Assembly: GCF_035920345.1 (NCBI RefSeq)
Contig: NZ_CP109149.1
Span: forward strand, 3,410,001 to 3,474,000
Source of the DNA: Nocardia vinacea
Lineage (GTDB): Bacteria; Actinomycetota; Actinomycetes; Mycobacteriales; Mycobacteriaceae
Length of the DNA stretch: 64,000 bases
Direction: 5' to 3'
Below, piece by piece: positions 7,947-16,278 of the stretch (the stretch's first letter is position 1; each line of letters begins with the position of its first letter). Below the pieces are notes generated by a model, which saw only the letters and a list, made by a program, of their open reading frames with translations, was not told where the DNA came from and ran no database searches. The translations under genes and the position numbers were made by a program.

Positions 7947-8929
7947 TTCAGCCCGAGCTGCTGCATGGCGGAGCCGTCCGCACCGCGGCGCGGTTCATTC
8001 GGCATACGCGGCGGGACCAGCGGCTGGGGTGTGGGCTGGACCGCGGCCTGCTGTGCGGCCATTGCCTGCTGCTGTGCGTCCACCTGCGCTTGATGCGCGG
8101 CGGCCAGCTGCTCGGCCAGCTCCGGTGGCAGCACGACGGCCAGCGGTTCGCGCACCGGCATCGGATCGTCGCCGCGCCGAATCACGGTCTCGGTCAAGAT
8201 CGCTCGCGCGGCCCGCACCAGCGGCCCACCGTCATCGGCGGCGCCCTGCGGACCCGCTGCCACCAGCCGCACCATCCATCGCGGACCATCCACCCCGATG
8301 AAGCGCAGGTCCGCGCCCTCGGTGATGGCGAGCAGTTCCCGGCCCCACGGTCCGGTCTCCACCGCGACCCTGGCGCCGTCCTTGCGTAGCGATTCGGCCA
8401 GATCCGCTGCCACCGAACGCCATTGGCCCGCCGATTTGGGCGCGGCATAGGCCGCGACAGTGATCCGACCGTGTTCGGTCGCCAGGTGCACCGCCTGCGG
8501 CGTGCCGTCCGGGGTCATCTCGACCTGTAATTGGCCGCCCGGCGGCACCGGCAGGATCACCGAACCCAGATCGAGGCGCTGATCGGAGACATTGTCCAGC
8601 AGCTCGGCCACCTCGTCGTAGTCGTACGGGCCGGATTTGAGCATGTCCACGTCATCGTCGTAGTCGTGCTCGTCGTACTCGGGTTCGGCGTACTCGGGTT
8701 CGGCGTACTCGGGTTCGGCGTCGTAGCGTGCGGCGACGTAATCGGCCGGGACGATCGGATTCTCGTCGGTGATCGGATCGATGATGGGGTTCTCGTCGGT
8801 GATCGGCTCATCGTCGTAACCCGCGTCGCCGTAGGCGGCGTACTCGCCGTATTCGTCGGCGTAATCGTCGTCGTACCGGTCCTCGGCGTATTCGTCACGT
8901 CCGCCGGACTTGCGTCTCTTCCCGAACAT
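7943..8929 (-). CDS. DUF3710 protein with acidic repetitive N-terminus
   Basis: Soluble protein of the DUF3710 family (Rv2696c position), 328 residues. Residues about 10-115 are strongly acidic and Tyr-rich with short repeats (PITDENPI twice, EPEYA three times) and are probably disordered; the conserved domain follows (VILPVPPGGQLQVEMTPDG, then GPWGRELLAITEGADLRFIG). The C-terminus is Gln/Ala-rich. ATG 8929 is preferred: AAGGAGG lies ten bases upstream, whereas ATG 8938, which overlaps the dut stop as ATGA, is only one base from it. Co-transcribed with dut. Function unknown. Confidence 0.85.
   Translation of the reverse strand: MFGKRRKSGGRDEYAEDRYDDDYADEYGEYAAYGDAGYDDEPITDENPIIDPITDENPIVPADYVAARYDAEPEYAEPEYAEPEYDEHDYDDDVDMLKSGPYDYDEVAELLDNVSDQRLDLGSVILPVPPGGQLQVEMTPDGTPQAVHLATEHGRITVAAYAAPKSAGQWRSVAADLAESLRKDGARVAVETGPWGRELLAITEGADLRFIGVDGPRWMVRLVAAGPQGAADDGGPLVRAARAILTETVIRRGDDPMPVREPLAVVLPPELAEQLAAAHQAQVDAQQQAMAAQQAAVQPTPQPLVPPRMPNEPRRGADGSAMQQLGLN
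8675..8719. repeat. Three perfect tandem copies of a 15-bp unit in the DUF3710 gene
   Basis: The unit GTACTCGGGTTCGGC is repeated three times head to tail and encodes the EPEYA repeats on the minus strand. Because 15 is a multiple of 3, copy-number change by slippage would keep the frame. Confidence 0.9.
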
Positions 8930-8934
8930 GCCGG

Positions 8935-9432
8935 TCATGCCTCCTTGCCGAGAGTGGCCGCCTCGTCGGCCGACGCGGCCAGACTGGCGTGGCCACCGCT
9001 CGACCCGTAACCGCCCGCACCCCGCGTGGTGTCGTCGAGTACGTCGACCTCCACGAAATCGACCAGTTCCACCCGCTGCACCAGCAGCTGCGCGATCCGA
9101 TCCCCGCGACGCAATTCGATCGGGGTGCGCGGATCGTGATTGATCAGGCACACCTTGATTTCGCCCCGATAGCCCGCATCGACGGTGCCCGGCGTATTCA
9201 CCACGGACAGACCGGTTTTCGCGGCGAGTCCGGACCTGGGATGGATCAGGCCGACCGTGCCGACCGGCAGTGCGACCGCAACACCGGTGCCGACCAGCAC
9301 GCGCTCCCCCGGTTCGATGATGACGTCCTCTGTAGTGCACAGGTCCACGCCCGCGTCTCCGTGGTGGGCACGCGTTGGCACTGGGATGCCGGGATCGAGC
9401 CGCAGCAAAGGTATGGGTGAAAGGGCGCTCAT
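8935..9432 (-). CDS. dut: Deoxyuridine 5'-triphosphate nucleotidohydrolase (dUTPase)
   Basis: Trimeric dUTPase converting dUTP to dUMP and pyrophosphate, 165 residues. All five signature motifs are present: HHGDAGVDL (motif 1), HPRSGLAAK (2), [14 protein letters not shown] (3), [12 protein letters not shown] (4) and the mobile P-loop-like [10 protein letters not shown] (5) near the C-terminus. The stop overlaps the alternative start of the DUF3710 gene downstream, so the two are coupled. Length and spacing are normal for the family. Confidence 0.95.
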   Translation of the reverse strand: MSALSPIPLLRLDPGIPVPTRAHHGDAGVDLCTTEDVIIEPGERVLVGTGVAVALPVGTVGLIHPRSGLAAKTGLSVVNTPGTVDAGYRGEIKVCLINHDPRTPIELRRGDRIAQLLVQRVELVDFVEVDVLDDTTRGAGGYGSSGGHASLAASADEAATLGKEA

Positions 9433-9564
9433 GACTGCGCCTCGCTGACGCTCGGCTCCGTCATGACCGCCCGGGCGGCTGTGTTGATTAATCGCTCGCT
9501 GCGCTCGCTCACGTTCACCGAGCCTACGCGTACGCCCTCGACCTCAGTGAATTAGTGTTGAGTC

Positions 9565-10071
9565 GTGTCGGACCAGCCCAACCCAGTGACTATGGACGAA
9601 CAAAAGCGAAGCTTCGAGCCCTACCGCGAGCGCCTGTGGGTGCCGCTGTGGTGGTGGCCGATCGCGTTCGCCATCGCCGGGTTGCTGGCCGCCGAAATCC
9701 ATATGGGCGCACCGGGTCTGCGCGCCTGGTTGCCCTACGCGTTGCTGTTTCCGGTGCCGGTGTGGGTGCTGCTGTGGCTGAGCCGTCATCGGGTGGAGGT
9801 CGCCCAGGACGGCTCCGGCATCCGCGAACTCCGTGCCGATCGCGCGCATCTGCCGGTGAACTTCGTGGCCAGATCGGCCACGGTGGCCCCCACCGCCAAG
9901 AGTGCGGCGCTGGGCCGCCAGCTCGACCCCGCCGCCTATGTCCAGCATCGGCCATGGGTGGGGCCGATGGTGCTACTTGTACTCGACGACCCGGACGACC
10001 CGACGCCGTACTGGTTGATCAGTACGCGCCGGCCGGACCGGGTCTTGGCCGCGCTTGGCATACCTGGCTGA
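9565..10071 (+). CDS. DUF3093 membrane protein
   Basis: Small membrane protein (Rv2698 position), 168 residues. Two adjacent hydrophobic segments (LWVPLWWWPIAFAIAGLLAA and LPYALLFPVPVWVLLWL) are followed by a soluble part with WVGPMVLLVLDDPDDPTPYWLISTRRP, the DUF3093 signature. The GTG start is preceded by TAGTGT at 9553-9558 with six bases between, consistent with a leaderless transcript; no ribosome site is visible. Divergent from dut. Function unknown. Confidence 0.85.
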   Translation: MSDQPNPVTMDEQKRSFEPYRERLWVPLWWWPIAFAIAGLLAAEIHMGAPGLRAWLPYALLFPVPVWVLLWLSRHRVEVAQDGSGIRELRADRAHLPVNFVARSATVAPTAKSAALGRQLDPAAYVQHRPWVGPMVLLVLDDPDDPTPYWLISTRRPDRVLAALGIPG

Positions 10072-10136
10072 GGCCGGGCGTGCCGAGCGCGGGCTGACCG
10101 TTGATCTCGGCTGGAGATCAGATCTCGCGCCGGAGA

Positions 10137-10439
10137 TCAGGCTGCACAGTCCATGCAGATCAGCTGACCGCCACTCTCACTGGCCAGCCTGCTCCGGTGA
10201 TGGACCAGGAAACAGCTGGAACAGGTGAACTCGTCGGCCTGCTTCGGGATCACCCGAACTGTCAGGACTTCCTCGGACAAGTCCGCGCCGGGAAGCTCGA
10301 ACGACTCCGCGGTATCGGATTCGTCGATATCCACGACGGCGGACTGTGCCTCGTTGCGACGAGCCTTCAGCTCCTCCAGCGAATCTTCCGACACTTCGTC
10401 GGATTCAGTGCGCCTCGGTGCGTCATAGTCGGTTGCCAT
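10137..10439 (-). CDS. DUF4193 small zinc-ribbon-like protein
   Basis: 100-residue protein of the DUF4193 family (Rv2699c position). Acidic N-terminal half (ESDEVSEDSLEELKARR), then a C-terminal pair of cysteine motifs, FTCSSCFLVHHRSRL and LICMDCAA, which could form a zinc ribbon. ATG start with GAGGGGA upstream. The DUF3093 gene runs towards it with a 65-base gap. Abundant in related genomes but of unknown role. Confidence 0.88.
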   Translation of the reverse strand: MATDYDAPRRTESDEVSEDSLEELKARRNEAQSAVVDIDESDTAESFELPGADLSEEVLTVRVIPKQADEFTCSSCFLVHHRSRLASESGGQLICMDCAA

Positions 10440-10812
10440 GTCGTCTTCCCCTCGTCCTTACTCCGTATATCCCGGACCGGGCCACTCACACCGATTCCCT
10501 CGGAATCGGAATGACCAGCACCGCCCCGCCGGTGGTGCACGTCACACGTACACCGGTCCCCTATCAGGGCGGATCATGCGGACCCACCTTTGATAGCGCT
10601 CGGTAAACGCAGGACATGCCCTTCTTGTTCCCGCGACCGACCACCGTTTTGGGCTGCGATGTTTCGATCTGGGCCGCCAGACAATAGCGGACGCCGCGGC
10701 AAAAGTCGCAATCAAAACACAGACGATTCGAAACTGAGGGGTAATCGACACCAACCGTGAACTCGCCGAGACCTTACGCACTAGTGCGGACACATTTTCG
10801 TAGAGTATGCAC
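10440..10812. promoter_or_regulatory. Divergent intergenic region with palindrome and -10 box before cei
   Basis: 373 bases without a supported gene. A perfect 12-bp palindrome CGCACTAGTGCG lies at 10777-10788, and TAGAGT at 10801-10806 is followed by six bases and the GTG start at 10813. The palindrome would overlap the -35 region, so it is a candidate operator. The remainder shows nothing recognisable; an antisense frame of 95 codons here has no family features. Confidence 0.5.
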
Positions 10813-11493
10813 GTGGTTTCACTCATCACCGAAGGCAGCGCAACGGATCGAACGGGTCAACCCTTCCTCCGGCGACGCAACCAGCCATGGTTGATCCTGG
10901 TCGGCGTCCTACTCCTGATCTGCACCGTAGTGTGGATCAAGGCCCTGACCACCGAGGACAGCAGCGGAACCGCGATGGCGTGCAATTCGCCGAGCCCGGC
11001 CACCGACGCGAAATCGCCCCAACCGGCCCCGATGGGGCAGCGGGTGGGCCAGTCGCGGCTGACCGACGTCGAACCGGCGGCGCTGGCCTCGTCGAAGGTC
11101 CGCGTGCTGAACGCGAACAGCAAGAGCGGTCAGGCCTCGCACATCGCGTCGGCGCTCGGCGATCTGGGCTTCGCGAGCGGGCCGGGACAGCAATTCGGTA
11201 ACGATCCGGTTTATGTCAACGGCGACCTGAACTGCACCGGCCAGATCCGCTTCGGCGTGAACGGCCGACCGGCCGCCGCCTCGGTCCAGTTGGTCGCGCC
11301 GTGCGCCGAGCTGATCGAGGATCAGCGCAACGACGACACCGTGGACCTGGTGCTCGGTTCGGTCTTCGGCGAATCGCTGCGGCCGAGCCCCGATGCCGAG
11401 GAGGTGCTGAAATCGCTGAAGAATCCGGCACCGGGCGGATCGACGTCCATTGATCCCAAACTGCTGTCCGCAGCGCGCACGGCACGCTGCTGA
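10813..11493 (+). CDS. cei: Envelope integrity protein Cei (LytR C-terminal domain)
   Basis: Single-pass membrane protein, 226 residues: short basic N-terminus, transmembrane helix WLILVGVLLLICTVVWIKAL near residues 26-45, then an extracytoplasmic LytR_C-type domain (KVRVLNANSKSGQASHIASALGDLGF and following). This is the architecture of M. tuberculosis Rv2700 (Cei), linked to cell-envelope integrity and virulence. Paired cysteines in the outer domain may form disulfides. GTG 10813 follows TAGAGT with a six-base spacer, suggesting a leaderless mRNA; ATG 10807 would overlap the -10 box and is less likely. Confidence 0.85.
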   Translation: MVSLITEGSATDRTGQPFLRRRNQPWLILVGVLLLICTVVWIKALTTEDSSGTAMACNSPSPATDAKSPQPAPMGQRVGQSRLTDVEPAALASSKVRVLNANSKSGQASHIASALGDLGFASGPGQQFGNDPVYVNGDLNCTGQIRFGVNGRPAAASVQLVAPCAELIEDQRNDDTVDLVLGSVFGESLRPSPDAEEVLKSLKNPAPGGSTSIDPKLLSAARTARC

Positions 11494-11511
11494 CCTCCTG
11501 AACCGACCTTC

Positions 11512-11555
11512 ATCGCCCCGGTATGCCGCTTCGGCAAACCGGGGCGATCCGTTTT
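11512..11555 (+). terminator. Strong intrinsic terminator between cei and suhB
   Basis: An 11-bp perfect stem (11512-11522 with 11538-11548) encloses a second small stem TGCCG/CGGCA and is followed by TTTT at 11552-11555. The T run overlaps the suhB stop codon, so the hairpin serves the convergent pair. Confidence 0.85.
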
Positions 11556-12460
11556 CAAGCGTCCGGGATCGCGGTGGTCGCGCCGACACGCTCGAGCAGT
11601 TCGGTCAATTCGTTCGCGACTCCCGGTGCGGCGGCAACGACCAACTCACCTGCCGCACCTGGGCTGGTGGCCGCGGGCAAGCGCAGCGCCGCACCCGCCT
11701 CCGCGGCGATCAAAGCGCCCGCCGCCCAGTCCCACGCGTTGAGTCCGTGTTCGTAGTACGCGTCGACGCGGCCCTCGGCGACGAAGCACAGATCCAGTGC
11801 CGCCGCGCCGAGGCGGCGGATATCGCGGATTTCCGGCAGGATCTGCGCGATCAGCTCCGCCTGCCTGGCCCTGCGGTGTTTGCCGTACGCGAATCCGGTG
11901 GACACCAAGGCCATCGCCGCCGATCGCACCGGCGTGCAGCGCAGATGTTCCACGGCGCCGTCACCGGTCACCTTCGTGGCTCCCATCCGCAGTCCGGCGC
12001 TGTAGGTGGCCGCCCGCGCGACATCGACCACCGCGCCGGCGACGGGTTGTCCATCGCGCACCGCGGCCACCGAAATCGCATAGCCCGGAATGCCGTACAG
12101 AAAGTTCACGGTGCCGTCGATCGGGTCCACCACCCAGTGCACGGTTTCCTCGCCACCGTCGATCAGGCTGCCGCCGCCCTCCTCACCGAGGATCGGATCG
12201 CCGGGGCGCGCTTCATCGAGTAGGCGCCGGATCAGATCCTCGGTCTCGGTATCGACGATCGTCACCGGATCGGTCGGGTGGCCTTTGGCCTGCACGACCC
12301 CGTCGCGCGCACCCTCCGGACCGAATACCTCGGGCCGACGCGAGCGCACATGCGCGGCCGCGGTTTCGGCGAGTTGGACCGCGATCCGGCGCAATTCGGC
12401 AACATCCTCGGATGGCGTCGCGGGCGGGCGGGCGGTAACTGACACTCTGGTCTCCGGCAT
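11555..12460 (-). CDS. suhB: Inositol-1-monophosphatase family protein SuhB
   Basis: Mg2+-dependent, Li+-sensitive phosphatase of the inositol monophosphatase superfamily, 301 residues. Metal-site motifs are intact: GEEGG (Glu of motif 1), WVVDPIDGTVNF (DPIDGT) and WDWAAGALIAAEAG near the C-terminus. In mycobacteria the product feeds myo-inositol into phosphatidylinositol and mycothiol; other substrates are possible. The N-terminal 20 residues are probably flexible. Divergent from ppgK, separated by about 180 bases. Confidence 0.93.
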   Translation of the reverse strand: MPETRVSVTARPPATPSEDVAELRRIAVQLAETAAAHVRSRRPEVFGPEGARDGVVQAKGHPTDPVTIVDTETEDLIRRLLDEARPGDPILGEEGGGSLIDGGEETVHWVVDPIDGTVNFLYGIPGYAISVAAVRDGQPVAGAVVDVARAATYSAGLRMGATKVTGDGAVEHLRCTPVRSAAMALVSTGFAYGKHRRARQAELIAQILPEIRDIRRLGAAALDLCFVAEGRVDAYYEHGLNAWDWAAGALIAAEAGAALRLPAATSPGAAGELVVAAAPGVANELTELLERVGATTAIPDA

Positions 12461-12639
12461 GCCCCCATGCCATCACACATCCTCGGCGAACGGGAACCGA
12501 TGCCCGGCCATTACTCTTGTCGTGCACGACACAACGCCGTCGTCGGGCACATCACCGCATGCTCCGCGGCCAGCCGGTGGTGAGCTCCTGTGCGGCGGCG
12601 TGTTCACACATCGGCCAGCACAGGGAACGAGGGAACGTC

Positions 12640-13398
12640 ATGTCCGCTCGGGGGCACGCATTCGGTATCGATATCGGTGGCAGCGGCGTCAAGGGCGCCG
12701 CGGTGGATCTGGCCACCGGAGCATTGGTCCATGAGCGGATAAAGATTCTGACACCGCATCCCTCGACACCGCAGGCGGTCGCCGACGCGGTCGCCAAACT
12801 GGTCGCCCAGGCCGATTGGGACGGCCCGGTCGGCATCACACTGCCCTCGGTCGTGCTGGAAGGCGTCGCGCAGACGGCCGCCAATATCGACAAGGCGTGG
12901 ATCGGCACCGACGCGCGGGCGCTGTTCTCCGCCGCCCTCGACGGCCGCGCCGTCACCGTGCTCAACGACGCCGACGCGGCCGGTCTGGCCGAAGATCACT
13001 ACGGCGCGGCAAAGGAATTCGACGGTCTGGTGGTGCTGCTGACCTTCGGCACCGGCATCGGCTCCGCGCTGCTGTTCCACGGCACGCTGGTGCCCAATAC
13101 CGAACTCGGCCACCTGGAGATCGGTGGCATGGAGACCGAACACCGCGCCGCCGCTTCGATCAAGGATCGCGACGGCCTGACCTACGAGCAGTGGGCCGCC
13201 CAGGTCAGCATTGTGCTCAGCGGCCTGGAGAATTTGTTCTGGCCGAAGGTCTTCGTCGCAGGTGGCGGCATCAGCCGCGATGCCGAACAATGGATTCCAT
13301 TGCTCACCAACCGAACCCAGGTGATTCCGGCCCGACTGGAGAACACCGCGGGCATCGTGGGGGCGGCCATGGCCATCGATGCGGGCATCGCACCGTAG
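12640..13398 (+). CDS. ppgK: Polyphosphate glucokinase
   Basis: ROK-family kinase that phosphorylates glucose to glucose-6-phosphate using polyphosphate or ATP, 252 residues. Phosphate-binding loop FGIDIGGSGVKGAAVD near the N-terminus, catalytic region LNDADAAGLAEDHYG, second phosphate loop TFGTGIGSALL and glucose-binding NTELGHLE are all present. ATG 12640 has GAGGGAAC upstream; the frame stays open 123 bases further upstream but that part is not protein-like. Order suhB-ppgK-sigA is as in M. tuberculosis. Confidence 0.93.
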   Translation: MSARGHAFGIDIGGSGVKGAAVDLATGALVHERIKILTPHPSTPQAVADAVAKLVAQADWDGPVGITLPSVVLEGVAQTAANIDKAWIGTDARALFSAALDGRAVTVLNDADAAGLAEDHYGAAKEFDGLVVLLTFGTGIGSALLFHGTLVPNTELGHLEIGGMETEHRAAASIKDRDGLTYEQWAAQVSIVLSGLENLFWPKVFVAGGGISRDAEQWIPLLTNRTQVIPARLENTAGIVGAAMAIDAGIAP

Positions 13399-13594
13399 AC
13401 GCGCGGAGAGTGCGGCATTAGCCGTTGCCGGGATCGTGCCGTAGGTACCCTGGTTCGATCGTTACAATGGAACGTACTCCGGCCGCGAGCCGGAAACCCC
13501 AGACCCGGCGCTCAGCCGGTGAAACCCGACAGACCGCTCCGCCGGAACACCACTCTGGCGTGACGCCGCACGAGACCGTCACGAAAGGGCGTAC
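13399..13594 (+). promoter_or_regulatory. sigA upstream region with -10 box TACAAT
   Basis: 196 bases upstream of sigA. TACAAT at 13463-13468 is the best -10 hexamer; a matching -35 is not obvious, which could mean an activator or another sigma factor is involved. It leaves a 5' leader of about 120 bases rich in short inverted repeats. Confidence 0.4.
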
Positions 13595-14959
13595 GTGGTA
13601 GCCACGACCCGTCAGACCGCCGAATCGGCCGATGCCGACTCCGCAGATGTAACCGAAGCACGGCCGGTCCGCAAGGCTGCCGCGAAGAAGGCCCCGGCCA
13701 AGAAGGCCGCTGCCAAGAAGGCTCCGGCCAAGAAGGCCGCCGCCGCGAAGGCGACGAAGGGCCCGGCCAAGAAGGCCGGGCCGAAGAAGGCCGGACCGGA
13801 CGGCGAACCCGGCGGCGACGAGAACATCGAGGCCGAGGAGCTCGACATCGAGGATCTCGGCGATCTCGAGGTCTCCGAGGACGATCTCGCCGACGAGGCC
13901 GAGGAACTGGTCGAGGAAGTCGCCGAGGAGACCGGGGCCGACGAACCGACCGCCGCGGACAAGGCCTCCGGCGACTTCGTCTGGGACGAGGAGGAATCCG
14001 AGGCGCTGCGCCAGGCCCGCAAGGATGCCGAGCTCACCGCATCGGCCGACTCGGTGCGTGCCTACCTCAAGCAGATCGGCAAGGTCGCACTGCTCAACGC
14101 CGAGGAAGAGGTCGAACTCGCCAAGCGGATCGAGGCCGGCCTCTACGCGGCGGAGAAGGTGCGCGAATTCGCCGAGCAGGGTGAGAAGCTGCCGGTCGCG
14201 ATGCGCCGCGACTACACCTGGATCGTGCGCGACGGCAACCGCGCCAAGAACCATCTGCTGGAAGCGAACCTGCGTCTGGTGGTCTCGCTGGCCAAGCGCT
14301 ACACCGGCCGCGGTATGGCATTCCTGGACCTGATCCAGGAGGGCAACCTCGGTCTGATCCGCGCGGTGGAGAAGTTCGACTACACCAAGGGCTACAAGTT
14401 CTCCACGTACGCCACCTGGTGGATCCGGCAGGCCATCACCCGCGCCATGGCCGATCAGGCCCGCACCATCCGCATCCCGGTGCATATGGTCGAGGTCATC
14501 AACAAGCTCGGCCGCATCCAGCGCGAGCTGCTCCAGGATCTGGGCCGCGAGCCCACCCCGGAGGAGCTGGCCAAGGAAATGGACATCACGCCGGAGAAGG
14601 TCCTCGAGATCCAGCAGTACGCGCGTGAGCCCATCTCGCTGGACCAGACCATCGGCGATGAGGGCGACAGCCAACTCGGCGACTTCATCGAGGACTCCGA
14701 GGCGGTCGTCGCGGTGGACGCGGTGAGCTTCACGCTGCTGCAGGATCAGCTGCAGTCGGTGCTGGAGACGCTGTCCGAGCGCGAGGCGGGTGTGGTCCGG
14801 CTGCGCTTCGGCCTGACCGACGGCCAGCCGCGCACCCTCGACGAGATCGGTCAGGTCTACGGGGTCACCCGTGAGCGCATCCGGCAGATCGAGTCGAAGA
14901 CCATGAGCAAGTTGCGCCACCCGAGCCGCTCACAGGTCCTGCGCGACTACCTCGACTAG
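13595..14959 (+). CDS. sigA: Principal RNA polymerase sigma factor SigA (RpoD/HrdB)
   Basis: Primary sigma-70 factor, 454 residues. N-terminal extension: Lys/Ala/Pro repeats of the KKAPAKKAA type (residues about 25-70), then a long acidic stretch. Region 1.2 ([20 protein letters not shown]), region 2 ([59 protein letters not shown]), region 3, and region 4 helix-turn-helix ([20 protein letters not shown]) are complete. GTG start with AAAGGG nearby. The gene is monocistronic and ends in a strong terminator. Confidence 0.97.
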   Translation: MVATTRQTAESADADSADVTEARPVRKAAAKKAPAKKAAAKKAPAKKAAAAKATKGPAKKAGPKKAGPDGEPGGDENIEAEELDIEDLGDLEVSEDDLADEAEELVEEVAEETGADEPTAADKASGDFVWDEEESEALRQARKDAELTASADSVRAYLKQIGKVALLNAEEEVELAKRIEAGLYAAEKVREFAEQGEKLPVAMRRDYTWIVRDGNRAKNHLLEANLRLVVSLAKRYTGRGMAFLDLIQEGNLGLIRAVEKFDYTKGYKFSTYATWWIRQAITRAMADQARTIRIPVHMVEVINKLGRIQRELLQDLGREPTPEELAKEMDITPEKVLEIQQYAREPISLDQTIGDEGDSQLGDFIEDSEAVVAVDAVSFTLLQDQLQSVLETLSEREAGVVRLRFGLTDGQPRTLDEIGQVYGVTRERIRQIESKTMSKLRHPSRSQVLRDYLD

Positions 14960-14977
14960 TTCGTTCTGCTCGATTTT

Positions 14978-15016
14978 TCCGAAGCGCCCGCGCCTGACAG
15001 CGCGGGCGCTTCGTTT
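14978..15016 (+). terminator. Strong intrinsic terminator of sigA
   Basis: Perfect 14-bp stem (14978-14991 with 14998-15011), loop CTGACA, followed by TTTTT at 15012-15016. Confidence 0.93.
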
Positions 15017-15373
15017 TTCGCAACCGGCCTTCTTGTCGTTCGGTCAACCGGCAACTCTGCCCGCATTCGCTCCGCCTACGGCCCCGCTATCGTCGAATCC
15101 GGCTGCACCCATTGGGGTTTTCAACCGTATCGAGCCGAATTGCCTCCGCAACAGTCACTTTCGGCGTTGTGCCGCGCAACCGATCAGCCATGGGGCGGCA
15201 ACCGAGACAGCGTCCGGCTCGCTAACCAATTCGGGTTTCAATCAAACCTAAAAGTGACCGAAACCACTTATACGAAACCAGATTTCGGCTCCCATGGGGT
15301 CGACGGCTGTCGTATCGTCTGACCCGCTGTTATTTCAATCGCCGATGCTCTTTTTTCGGCAGTGGGGGCGTGC
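15017..15373. other. Intergenic stretch upstream of the first MHYT gene
   Basis: About 360 bases with no supported gene and lower GC than its surroundings. It contains CCGAAA and TTTCGG half-sites about 22 bases apart near 15260 and a six-T run close to 15350; otherwise nothing is recognised. Confidence 0.4.
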
Positions 15374-16219
15374 GTGCTCGACATCTACCATTTCAGTTAC
15401 GGACTACTGACCCCGCTGCTGGCCTACACCATGTCGGTCACCGGATGCCTGCTCGGCTTGCAGTGCGCCGCACGCGCCCGCAGCGGCAAGGATCGGATCG
15501 GCTGGCTGCTCGGCGCGGCCGTCGCCATCGGCGGGACCGGCATCTGGGTCATGCATTTCATTGCGATGCTGGGCTTTTCGATCCGCGGCACCGAGATCCG
15601 GTACGACATTCCGCTTACCCTGATCAGCGCGATCACCGCGATAGCCGTGGTCGGCATCGGGCTGTTCATCGTAGTCAAACCCGAACCGTCGCTGCGCGGC
15701 CTGCTGGCCGGAGGTGCGATCACCGGCCTCGGCGTCGGGGCTATGCATTACATGGGCATGTATGCGATGAAGTCGAATGCGATGATCAGCTATGACGCGC
15801 GGCGGGTCGGGCTGTCGATGGCCATTGCGGTGGTGGCGGCGACGGTTGCGCTCTGGTTCACGTTGCGGGTCAAGGGATTTTTCGCGACCATCGGCGCCGG
15901 ACTGATCATGGGTGTGGCCGTTTGCGGCATGCATTACACCGGGATGTCGGCGATGCATGCGCACACCGGAGATATGCATACCCCCGAAGGGACCGGCGCC
16001 ATGGAGCTGATCGCGCCGATCATCGTCGTGATAAGTGTGGTGACGATGCTGCTGCTCATCAGCGTCAGCCTGACCGAGATCGATCGCAGCGTAGAACTGC
16101 CGCCGCTGCGCATCACACCGCGCGCCAAACCCGATCCGCTACCGCCGCTGCCACCGGTGGAACCGCAGATACTGCCGACCGCGTACTGGCCGACGCGGAC
16201 CGAGGTACCGCGCCACTGA
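15374..16219 (+). CDS. MHYT-domain membrane sensor protein (first of a convergent pair)
   Basis: Seven-helix-type MHYT sensor, 281 residues, with the three diagnostic motifs: WVMHFIAMLGF, AMHYMGMYAM and GMHYTGMSAMHAH, in separate membrane helices. These Met/His sets are proposed to bind copper or a gas ligand. No output domain (GGDEF, EAL or kinase) is attached, so signalling must be through a partner. The C-terminal tail is Pro-rich and carries YWPTR, also present in the neighbouring paralogue. GTG 15374 (VLDIYHFSYGLLTP) matches the paralogue's start MLEIDHFSHGLLTP and has GTGGGGGC upstream; GTG 15362 is in frame but less likely. Confidence 0.87.
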   Translation: MLDIYHFSYGLLTPLLAYTMSVTGCLLGLQCAARARSGKDRIGWLLGAAVAIGGTGIWVMHFIAMLGFSIRGTEIRYDIPLTLISAITAIAVVGIGLFIVVKPEPSLRGLLAGGAITGLGVGAMHYMGMYAMKSNAMISYDARRVGLSMAIAVVAATVALWFTLRVKGFFATIGAGLIMGVAVCGMHYTGMSAMHAHTGDMHTPEGTGAMELIAPIIVVISVVTMLLLISVSLTEIDRSVELPPLRITPRAKPDPLPPLPPVEPQILPTAYWPTRTEVPRH

Positions 16220-16278
16220 ACCCGTCGAAATCGCCTGTGCGACAAGCTCCCAGGACGACCCCACCGGGCTATGCAGAC

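Noticed and set aside
9430..9540. CGCTCGCTGCGCTCGCTC-like repeats suggestive of a mobile-element end
   Set aside because: Short, imperfect and without target-site duplication or transposase; simple low-complexity sequence.
10542..10829. Minus-strand frame of 95 codons upstream of cei
   Set aside because: Overlaps the cei promoter and start; no family features.
13418..14920. Minus-strand open frame of 500 codons opposite sigA
   Set aside because: Repetitive Leu/Gly/Asp composition typical of the complement of a sigma-70 gene; no motif.
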